A program made the position numbers and the translations under genes. Of a stretch of DNA of 64,000 bases, positions 57,619 through 64,000 are shown one piece after another. The stretch's first letter is position 1. Each line of letters begins with the position of its first letter. This DNA is from PALSA-1003 sp963791945 (GTDB lineage Bacteria; Pseudomonadota; Gammaproteobacteria; Burkholderiales; Casimicrobiaceae). The stretch covers positions 248,001 through 312,000 of the forward strand of contig CAWBUD010000002.1 of assembly GCA_963791945.1 (NCBI GenBank), written 5' to 3'. Below the pieces are notes generated by a model that worked only from the letters and a program-made list of their open reading frames with translations, did no database searches and was not told where the DNA came from.

Positions 57619-58314
57619 CTAATAGGTGCGCTGCACCGGGCCGCTGTAGAGCACGGGTCCGGTCGGCAGGCCTGTCGGCGATCCGCCGCGCGGCTCGAGG
57701 CTGACGGCGAGCGCCGGGATGTTGCGCAATGCTTCGTCTGCAGGCGCAGGTAGCGCGACACGCGCAGCACCGGTGGCACCGATAAGACCGAGCGAGCGCG
57801 GATTGCCGCTGCCCGGGAGCATCCAGAGCTGCAACGAGCGATCGGCCGGGATATCGATTCGCGAGATCGCCTTGATCGTGAGGTAACGTCCGAAGCGGTC
57901 GGCGGAGGCGACCAGTGCCGCTTTGGCGTCGCTTCCCGCGAGCACCGCGACCAACGCGCCTTCCGCCCGCTCGGGCACAGGCCGGAGCAGCAGGGCTGAC
58001 AGCGCGACGACGGCTGCGAGCGACGCAATCGCGAGCCCGCGCCACCATCCGAGGCTCGACCAGAACGTTGTCCGCGGCGCGCGGGCGCCCGGAAGGCTCG
58101 CCTGGATCGCGCGCCAGACGCGTTCGGGCGGCTCGATCTCCGGCAGGCCTTCCGCGAGCGGCAGCAGCCGCTCCTCCCACCGGCGCACGGCCTCCTCGAG
58201 CGCGCGGTCGCCGCGGGCGATGCGCTCGAAACGCTTGCGGGCGCGACCTCGCAACGTTCCGAGCACGTACTCGGCCGCGAGCGCCTCGGCTCGATCGGGA
58301 CGACCGACGTTCAT
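57619..58314 (-). CDS. Anti-sigma factor, RskA/anti-sigma-K type
   Basis: The 231-residue protein has an N-terminal cytoplasmic domain (RAEALAAEYVLGTLRGRARK, RRWEERLLPLAEGLPEIEPP), one transmembrane helix at about residues 90-112 (WWRGLAIASLAAVVALSALL), and a periplasmic RskA domain (ADRSLQLWMLPGSGNPRSLG and then LAVSLEPRGGSPTGLPTGP). It lacks the zinc motif (HxxxCxxC), as in the RskA group. It holds the preceding ECF sigma factor inactive until a periplasmic signal triggers proteolysis. Start ATG 58314 overlaps the sigma gene stop by 4 bases. Confidence 0.9.
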   Translation of the reverse strand: MNVGRPDRAEALAAEYVLGTLRGRARKRFERIARGDRALEEAVRRWEERLLPLAEGLPEIEPPERVWRAIQASLPGARAPRTTFWSSLGWWRGLAIASLAAVVALSALLLRPVPERAEGALVAVLAGSDAKAALVASADRFGRYLTIKAISRIDIPADRSLQLWMLPGSGNPRSLGLIGATGAARVALPAPADEALRNIPALAVSLEPRGGSPTGLPTGPVLYSGPVQRTY

Positions 58315-58916
58315 GATCCGGCCCCGGCGCCGTCGAGGCAGGCGCGAAGACGCTCGAGGCCGCGGCGGATCCAGGACTTGACCGTGCCGAGCGGCTGGCG
58401 CAGGTGACGCGACAGCTCGGCGTGAGAAAGACCATGGAAGAAAGCCAGCGCGATCGCCTGCTTCTGGCCCGCCTCCAGCATCTCCACGCAGCGGCCCACC
58501 GCCCGCGCGTCTGCGCCCGCGAGGAGCCGTTCGAGCGGCGTCGGATCCTCCGCCGCGATCGCCATGGCGTCGTCCTCGTCGTCCATCGTCACGGTTTCGA
58601 CCTCTCGCCGGCGCAGTTGATCCAGGCAGCGATTGCGCACGATGCTGGTCAACCACGTCAGCGGCTGGCTCTTGGCCGCGACGTACGAGCGCGCGTGGTG
58701 CCAGATGTTGACGAAGCTCTCCTGCAATGCCTCCTCGGCGGCCGGTGCTTCCCTCAATATACGCAGCGCCACCGCGTACAGATGCGCGGACGTCGCCCGA
58801 TAAAGCTCCGCGAAGGCCTGCTGATCGGAAAGCGCCGTGCGAGCAAGCAGCTCCATCAGCCGCGCGTTGCGCTCGAGCTGTTTAGCGGAATCAAGGGCCA
58901 TCGCGCGATGCCGCAA
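58311..58916 (-). CDS. ECF RNA polymerase sigma factor (SigK-like)
   Basis: The 201-residue protein (ATG 58916; ATG 58901 also possible) has region 2 (AFAELYRATSAHLYAVALRI, EEALQESFVNIWHHARSYVA, PLTWLTSIVRNRCLDQLRRR) and region 4 (AGQKQAIALAFFHGLSHAEL, then LRQPLGTVKSWIRRGLERLR). The pairing with an RskA-type anti-sigma matches SigK groups, which often answer oxidative or envelope stress. It starts 15 bp after the cobalamin adenosyltransferase stop, so all three genes may share a transcript. Target promoters are unknown. Confidence 0.92.
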   Translation of the reverse strand: MRHRAMALDSAKQLERNARLMELLARTALSDQQAFAELYRATSAHLYAVALRILREAPAAEEALQESFVNIWHHARSYVAAKSQPLTWLTSIVRNRCLDQLRRREVETVTMDDEDDAMAIAAEDPTPLERLLAGADARAVGRCVEMLEAGQKQAIALAFFHGLSHAELSRHLRQPLGTVKSWIRRGLERLRACLDGAGAGS

Positions 58917-58931
58917 CGCTGCGCTGCCCGC

Positions 58932-59489
58932 TCAAGGGCCGCGTTGGCGATCCTTGCGCCACAGCACGTCAGGACGGCCGGCCTCGCGATTGAGCACACG
59001 CGAGAGAACGAACAGAAGATCGGAAAGGCGGTTCATGTACCTACGTACGGGGCCGGCCACGGTCGTGGATGCACCCAGATGCACGAGCGTGCGCTCGGCG
59101 CGGCGACAGACCGTGCGCGCCACATGCGCGAGGCTCGCGGCGCGCGACCCGCCGGGAAGGATGAATTCCTTGAGCGGACTCAAGTCGGCGTTGAAGCGGC
59201 CGATCGCCTGCTCGACGCGATCGACGTGCGCCTCGCGCACGGCGCTGTAGCCCGGGATGGACAGCTCGCCGCCGAGATCGAACAGATCGTGCTGCACTTC
59301 CGTCAGGCAATCGGCGATCTCGTCGGGGAGCGACTCGGCCAGCAACACGCCGAGCATCGCGTTGAGCTCGTCGACCGCACCGATCGCTTCGATGCGCGCC
59401 GAGTCTTTGGCGACGCGCGTCCCGTCGCCCAGGCCCGTCGTGCCGGCGTCTCCGGTACGCGTGACGATCTTGGACAGACGGTGACCCAT
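58932..59489 (-). CDS. Cob(I)yrinic acid a,c-diamide adenosyltransferase, PduO type
   Basis: The 185-residue protein is a PduO/MMAB-type ATP:cob(I)alamin adenosyltransferase. It starts RLSKIVTRTGDAGTTGLGDG (the ATP-binding loop) and has RIEAIGAVDELNAMLGVLL, LFDLGGELSIPG, LKEFILPGGSRAASLAHVAR, TVCRRAERTLVHL and RYMNRLSDLLFVLSRVLNRE. It makes adenosylcobalamin in the cytoplasm, acting as a trimer. No B12-dependent mutase is in the window. It is the first gene of the operon with the ECF sigma and anti-sigma genes. ATG 59489 gives the standard start; the upstream MVKHA extension is less likely. Confidence 0.94.
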   Translation of the reverse strand: MGHRLSKIVTRTGDAGTTGLGDGTRVAKDSARIEAIGAVDELNAMLGVLLAESLPDEIADCLTEVQHDLFDLGGELSIPGYSAVREAHVDRVEQAIGRFNADLSPLKEFILPGGSRAASLAHVARTVCRRAERTLVHLGASTTVAGPVRRYMNRLSDLLFVLSRVLNREAGRPDVLWRKDRQRGP

Positions 59490-59646
59490 GGCGTGCTTTA
59501 CCAACCTTCCCGCGCGGAGCGGCCAGCATAGAGAATTCGGTCATGCGCGGCAAGCGTTCGCGAGCACGCTCTCGATTGTCTTTTGGAGCGGATTGGTTAC
59601 CATGACAGCGCCGGCGAGATCTCGCCGTGGAGGAGGAAGCCGGACC

Positions 59647-61281
59647 ATGAAGGCCGCCTACGAGACCGGGCTCGATCGCAACGAAGCGAACTACACGCCG
59701 CTGACTCCGCTGTCGTTGATCGCGCGGACGGCCTACGTCTATCCGAAACAGGTGGCAGCCATTCACGGCGATCGCCGGTTCACCTGGTCGGAAACCTACG
59801 CGCGCTCGCGCCGCCTCGCGTCCGCGCTTCGGCAGGCGGGCATCGCGGCGGGCGACACGGTCGCGGTGATGGCCGCGAACACACCCGAGATGATCGAGGC
59901 GCACTTCGGGGTGCCGATGACCGGCGGCGTGCTGAATACACTCAATACCCGGCTCGACGCGGAAGCGATCGCGTTCATGCTCGAGCATGGCGAGGCGAAG
60001 GTGCTCATCACCGATACCGAGTTCGCGCCGATCGTCAAGCCGGCGCTGGGCAAGCTCGGGCGCGCGCTGACGGTGATCGATATCGTCGATGCGCTGGGCC
60101 CCGGCGGCGAACGGCTCGGCTCCGCCGACTATGAGTCCTTCATCGCCGAAGGCGATCCGGCATTCGAATGGAAGCATCCCGAGGACGAATGGCAGGCGAT
60201 CTCGCTCAACTACACCTCCGGCACGACCGGAAATCCCAAGGGCGTGGTCTATCACCATCGCGGCGCGTACTTGAACGCGCTGTCGAACATCATCGACTGG
60301 GGCATGCCTCGACACGCCGTGTATCTGTGGACGCTGCCGATGTTTCATTGCAACGGTTGGTGCTTTCCGTGGACGATGGCGGCCAATGCGGGTACGAACA
60401 TCTGCTTGCGGCGCGTCGAGGCCAAGCTCATCCTCGATGCGATCCGCGAGCACAACGTCAGTCACTACTGCGGCGCGCCGATCGTGCATGGAATGCTCAT
60501 CAACGCGCCCGAAGAATGGAGGCGCGGGATCGAGCACAAGGTGAGCTGCCTCGTCGCGGCCGCGGCGCCCCCGGCGTCGGTGATCGAGGGCATGCAGCGC
60601 ATGGGCTTCGACATCACGCACGTGTACGGCCTGACCGAGACCTACGGCCCGGCGGCGGTGTGCGCCAAGCACGCCGAATGGGACGCGCTCGACATCGGCG
60701 CGCGCACCGAGCGCAACGGCAGGCAGGGCGTGCGCTATACCTGCGAGGAGGGCATGACCGTGATGGACCCTCAGACCATGCGTGAAGTCCCCTGGGACGG
60801 CGAGACCATGGGCGAGATCATGTTCCGCGGCAACATCACCATGAAAGGCTACCTAAAGAATCCTAAGGCGAGCGAAGAAGCTTTCGCCAGCGGCTGGTTT
60901 CATTCCGGCGACCTCGCAGTGATGCAGCCGGATGGCTACGTCAAGATCAAAGACCGCTCGAAGGACGTCATCATCTCCGGTGGCGAGAACATCAGCTCGC
61001 TCGAGGTCGAGGACACGCTCTACCGTCATCCGGCCGTGCTGGCGGCGGCGGTCGTGGCTCAGCCCGATCCGAAGTGGGGCGAAACGCCCTGCGCCTTCGT
61101 CGAAGTCAAGCCGGGCGCGACGGTGACCGAAACGGATCTGATCGAGCACTGCCGGAGGCATCTCGCGCGCTTCAAGGCGCCCAAGAGAGTCGTCTTCGGC
61201 GAGCTGCCGAAGACCTCCACGGGCAAGATCCAGAAGTTCGTCCTGCGAGAGAAGGCCAGATCGACGAGCGCGATCGAGTAG
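59647..61281 (+). CDS. Acyl-CoA synthetase (AMP-forming), medium-chain / DmdB-like
   Basis: The 544-residue ANL-superfamily enzyme has P-loop A3 ISLNYTSGTTGNPKGVVYHH, the A4-A5 region HCNGWCFPWTMAANAG and THVYGLTETYGPAAVC, A7 FHSGDLAVMQPDGYVKIKDR, A8 KDVIISGGENISSLEVEDTL, and the A10 lysine in LPKTSTGKIQKFVLRE. It activates a carboxylic acid to acyl-AMP and then acyl-CoA. The overall look is of medium/long-chain or 3-methylmercaptopropionate ligases (DmdB/FadD3-like). The chain-length preference cannot be inferred. It is divergent from the adenosyltransferase and convergent with the Lrp gene. Confidence 0.9.
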   Translation: MKAAYETGLDRNEANYTPLTPLSLIARTAYVYPKQVAAIHGDRRFTWSETYARSRRLASALRQAGIAAGDTVAVMAANTPEMIEAHFGVPMTGGVLNTLNTRLDAEAIAFMLEHGEAKVLITDTEFAPIVKPALGKLGRALTVIDIVDALGPGGERLGSADYESFIAEGDPAFEWKHPEDEWQAISLNYTSGTTGNPKGVVYHHRGAYLNALSNIIDWGMPRHAVYLWTLPMFHCNGWCFPWTMAANAGTNICLRRVEAKLILDAIREHNVSHYCGAPIVHGMLINAPEEWRRGIEHKVSCLVAAAAPPASVIEGMQRMGFDITHVYGLTETYGPAAVCAKHAEWDALDIGARTERNGRQGVRYTCEEGMTVMDPQTMREVPWDGETMGEIMFRGNITMKGYLKNPKASEEAFASGWFHSGDLAVMQPDGYVKIKDRSKDVIISGGENISSLEVEDTLYRHPAVLAAAVVAQPDPKWGETPCAFVEVKPGATVTETDLIEHCRRHLARFKAPKRVVFGELPKTSTGKIQKFVLREKARSTSAIE

Positions 61282-61384
61282 AGCCGTACGCTGCCGCAAT
61301 TGTGGTGACTTCGGCGCTGGCGGCGCCCTGGCGCGAGACGGGATTCGCCACCGTCATTGCGCGATGCAAGGGTCGGACTCGACC

Positions 61385-61867
61385 TCAGCCACCAGCGCTC
61401 AAGTGCGAAAGATCCACCATCGCCGATTCCTTCACGCGCTCCATCACCGCGTAGGTGTGCGTTTCGCGGATGCCCGGCACCTTCGACAGGACTTCGCCGA
61501 GAAAGGCCCGGTACGCCGCCATGTCGGCCACGCGCACCTTGACGAGGTAATCGAATCCGCCGGCCACCATGTGGCATTCCTGCACTTGCGGTATGCGGGT
61601 GATCGCGGTCGCGAACTGGTCGAACGCGTCCTGCGAGGTGCGATCGATGGCGATCTCGATGAACACCAGCAGCCCGAGGTCGAGCCGTTGTGCATCGAGG
61701 CGCGCCGCATAGCCGGCGATGACGCCGCCGGCTTCCAGGGCGCGCACCCGTTCGGCACACGGCGTCGGACTCAAGCCGACGATCTTCGCCAGCGCCACGT
61801 TGGATAGCCGGCCGTCACGTTGCAGCTCCTCGAGAATCCTGAGATCGATCGCGTCGAGTCGTTTCAT
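61385..61867 (-). CDS. Lrp/AsnC-family regulator, probable activator of putA
   Basis: The 160-residue protein has an N-terminal helix-turn-helix (LDAIDLRILEELQRDGRLSN, VALAKIVGLSPTPCAERVRA) and a C-terminal RAM ligand domain (LGLLVFIEIAIDRTSQDAFD, VQECHMVAGGFDYLVKVRVA, IRETHTYAVMERVKES). It lies 29 bp after putA on the same strand. In several alpha- and betaproteobacteria an Lrp-type regulator next to putA activates it in response to proline (PutR), which I take as the best guess here. Effector and polarity are inferred. Confidence 0.88.
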   Translation of the reverse strand: MKRLDAIDLRILEELQRDGRLSNVALAKIVGLSPTPCAERVRALEAGGVIAGYAARLDAQRLDLGLLVFIEIAIDRTSQDAFDQFATAITRIPQVQECHMVAGGFDYLVKVRVADMAAYRAFLGEVLSKVPGIRETHTYAVMERVKESAMVDLSHLSAGG

Positions 61868-61896
61868 CGCGCTTCCTGCGGCGGGCGATCGCGCGC

Positions 61897-64000
61897 TCAC
61901 TCCGCCAGCGACAACAGCGAGGCGTTGCCGCCGGAGGCCGTCGTGTTGATCGAGACGGTGCGCTCGTGCAAAAGCCGCAGAGCGTCGCCCGGATGCTCCG
62001 CATCGACCGGGACGAGCGGCACGATCGCACCGTCTCGCGCAGCGAGGGCACGCCTTACTTCGCGCGCCTCGTCCTGGCTGCCGGCGAACAGGACGACGTC
62101 CGGCGCGGCCGCGAGCACGTCAGGGGCGAACTCGCACCGCCCTCCGTCCTTGCCGGCCAGGCGCTCGCTCGCGGCGGATCGCGCGACGATCGCGATGTTG
62201 CCCGTCACGCCGGCGAGACGGAGCTGCGCGGCCAGCGCTTCGTCGCTGTCGGCGATGCAGGCGACGCGCCCCCGCGGGACGAGGGACAGCGTGTTGGTCT
62301 CGCCGGTCGGGCCGGGGAGCGTGATCGTCGCGGCGGTCTCGGGCGCCGCCGCGCCTGGAGCACGCACCAGCCTTGGCAGGTAATGCGGCCCGCCGGCCTT
62401 CGGTCCCGTGCCCGACAGGCCTTCGCCGCCGAAGGGTTGCACGCCGACGACGGCGCCGATCATGTTCCGGTTGACGTAGATGTTGCCCGCGCGGATCCGC
62501 GCGCACACGGCTTCGACCGTTTCGTCGATCCGGGTCTGGATGCCGTGCGTGAGCCCGTAGCCCGTCGCGTTGATGTCGGCGACGAGCGAAGCAAGCTCTG
62601 CCTCGCGAAAGCGCAGCACGTGCAGGATCGGTCCGAACACTTCGCCTTCGAGATCGCCAATGCGCGCGATCTCGATCAGCGTCGGCGGGAAGAAGCTTCC
62701 GTTCGCGCACCTCTCGAGGAGCTTGAGCTGGAACACCGGCGCCCCTGCGGCGCGCATGCGTGCCACGTGGGCTTCGAGCGCGGCGAGCGCGTCGGCGTCG
62801 ATGACCGGACCTACGTCGGTGTCGAGGCGTCGCGGGTCCCCGATGACAAGCTCCGCCATCGCTCCCTTGAGCATCGAAAGCACGCGCTCGGCGATATCGT
62901 TCTGCACGCAGAGCACGCGCAGCGCCGAGCAGCGCTGGCCGGCGCTGTCGAACGCCGAGCTGATCGCGTCGACCACCACCTGCTCGGGCAGTGCCGAGCT
63001 GTCGACGATCATCGCGTTCTGTCCGCCGGTCTCGGCGACGAACACCGGATCGTCGTCGCGCGCTGCGAGCGCCCGATGGATCGCGCGCGCGACCGCCGTC
63101 GAGCCGGTGAAGAGCACGCCGGCGATGCGCGGATCGGCCACGAGCGCCGCGCCGACGCTCTCGCCGCGGCCTGGAAGGAATTGCAAGGCCTCACGCGGGA
63201 CGCCTGCCCGGTGCAGCAGCGTGATCGCCGCGGCGCCGACGAGCGGCGTCTGTTCCGCGGGCTTCGCGAGGACCGGATTGCCGGCGGCGAGCGCCGCCGC
63301 GACCTGCCCGACGAAGATCGCCAGCGGAAAGTTCCACGGCGCGATGCAGACGAGCGGGCCGATGGGGCGCGCGCCGGCGAGATTTCGCCGCGCTTCGCCC
63401 GCGTAGTACCGGCAGAAATCGACCGCTTCGCGAATCTCTCCCTGCGCGTTGGGGAGCGTGCGGCCGGCTTCGCGCACGAGCAGTGCGATGAACGAGGCGC
63501 GCTCCCGCTCCATGAGATCCGCGGCGCGCTCGAGATACGCGGCGCGCTCGACGACCGGAGTGCGGCCCCACGCCGTGCCGGTCTCCGCCGCGATCGCCAG
63601 CGCCCGCTGCACGTCCGCGAGCGATGCTTCGACGACGCTGCCCACCCGATCGTCCCGGTCGGCGGGATTGACGATAGTCACGCTCGGCCCGGGCGCTCGA
63701 GAGCCGTCCCCCAGGATCGGCCCCGCTTCGGCGGTGCGCGCGACGCTCGCCAGGTCGGCCTCGAGTTGCATCAGAGCCGACTCGTCGGCGAAGTCGATGC
63801 CGCTGGAATTCCTCCGCTCCGCGTACAGCGCGCCGGGCAGCGGAATGCGCGGATGCGGCGTGCCGCCGGTTGCGCGCGCTCGCGCAACCGGGTCGGCGAC
63901 GAGCTCCGCGATTCCGACGGCCGGATCGACGATGCGATTGACAAACGACGTATTGGCGCCGTTTTCCAGCAGTCGCCGCACGAGATACGCGAGAAGCGTC
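61897..64000 (-). CDS. putA: Bifunctional PutA, C-terminal part: proline dehydrogenase end and P5C dehydrogenase (cut by window edge)
   Basis: About 700 residues are visible; the 5' end lies beyond 64000. The visible protein begins inside the proline dehydrogenase barrel (LVRRLLENGANTSFVNRIVD). The L-glutamate semialdehyde dehydrogenase domain follows with PIGPLVCIAPWNFPLAIFVG, FVAETGGQNAMIVDSSAL with catalytic Glu, SAFDSAGQRCSALRVL with catalytic Cys and RNMIGAVVGVQPFGGEGLSG, and then the conserved C-terminal tail. It converts proline to glutamate at the membrane and in the cytoplasm. Whether the N-terminus carries the DNA-binding domain of trifunctional PutA cannot be seen. Confidence 0.95.
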   Translation of the reverse strand, partial: TLLAYLVRRLLENGANTSFVNRIVDPAVGIAELVADPVARARATGGTPHPRIPLPGALYAERRNSSGIDFADESALMQLEADLASVARTAEAGPILGDGSRAPGPSVTIVNPADRDDRVGSVVEASLADVQRALAIAAETGTAWGRTPVVERAAYLERAADLMERERASFIALLVREAGRTLPNAQGEIREAVDFCRYYAGEARRNLAGARPIGPLVCIAPWNFPLAIFVGQVAAALAAGNPVLAKPAEQTPLVGAAAITLLHRAGVPREALQFLPGRGESVGAALVADPRIAGVLFTGSTAVARAIHRALAARDDDPVFVAETGGQNAMIVDSSALPEQVVVDAISSAFDSAGQRCSALRVLCVQNDIAERVLSMLKGAMAELVIGDPRRLDTDVGPVIDADALAALEAHVARMRAAGAPVFQLKLLERCANGSFFPPTLIEIARIGDLEGEVFGPILHVLRFREAELASLVADINATGYGLTHGIQTRIDETVEAVCARIRAGNIYVNRNMIGAVVGVQPFGGEGLSGTGPKAGGPHYLPRLVRAPGAAAPETAATITLPGPTGETNTLSLVPRGRVACIADSDEALAAQLRLAGVTGNIAIVARSAASERLAGKDGGRCEFAPDVLAAAPDVVLFAGSQDEAREVRRALAARDGAIVPLVPVDAEHPGDALRLLHERTVSINTTASGGNASLLSLAE

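Overview
The window is a GC-rich (roughly two-thirds G+C), densely packed stretch of chromosome. It most likely comes from a betaproteobacterium (Pseudomonadota) of the Burkholderiales/Nitrosomonadales/Rhodocyclales type. Supporting signs are the rpsF-priB-rpsR-rplI-dnaB block (priB in this place is a beta/gamma trait), an EnvZ/OmpR pair, an Lrp-type regulator beside PutA, GlcDEF, and an aminoarabinose (Arn) lipid A operon with ArnA split into two genes. No tRNA, rRNA, CRISPR array, integrase or intact insertion sequence was seen. Genes often overlap by 4 bases (ATGA or GTGA), and many long open frames on the opposite strand are GC-driven shadows.

Layout. 1-300: start of a TRAP solute-binding protein, cut by the window edge. 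444-6742: 2-hydroxyacid (glycolate/lactate) oxidation operon: glcD, a second FAD-linked oxidase, a GST-like gene, glcE, glcF and a thioesterase. 6828-9942: secreted S9 peptidase, then ispD-ispF. 10064-12144: EnvZ/OmpR-type pair facing a Spy/CpxP-like periplasmic protein (12427-12891), with OmpR-like boxes between. 12892-13391: a candidate small RNA and an AT-rich patch. 13392-15907: hybrid sensor kinase plus LuxR-type regulator. 16185-18937: secreted MsrB, BepA-like M48 protease, moaC. 19020-28387: hexuronate cluster (ManD, GntR regulator, complete ABC importer, UxuB, UxaC) whose enzymes take glucuronate to 2-keto-3-deoxygluconate. 28460-31712: dtd, a DUF4124 protein, an aminotransferase and a lipoprotein aminopeptidase. 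31883-34869: rpsF-priB-rpsR-rplI-dnaB.

34914-46376 is an accessory glycan region interrupted by phoH. It holds two loci with the same order, a SEC-C/TPR protein overlapping a WbsX-domain protein, plus three methyltransferases (one fused to DUF4422), a decayed lipase gene and a possible methyltransferase remnant. This repeated SEC-C/TPR-WbsX pairing is the best candidate for an undescribed system here. 46569-54855 carries a peroxiredoxin and the Arn operon (arnT, one small flippase, arnB, arnC, separate formyltransferase, a TMEM175-like channel gene, separate decarboxylase, arnD), which would put 4-amino-4-deoxy-L-arabinose on lipid A. 54971-61281: GNAT, cysS, a small membrane protein, an ECF sigma/anti-sigma pair next to a cobalamin adenosyltransferase, and an acyl-CoA ligase. 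61385-64000: Lrp-type regulator and the C-terminal part of PutA, running off the end.

Start codons were chosen from overlap pattern, Shine-Dalgarno matches and signal peptides. All functional calls come from reading motifs by eye; no database search was done.
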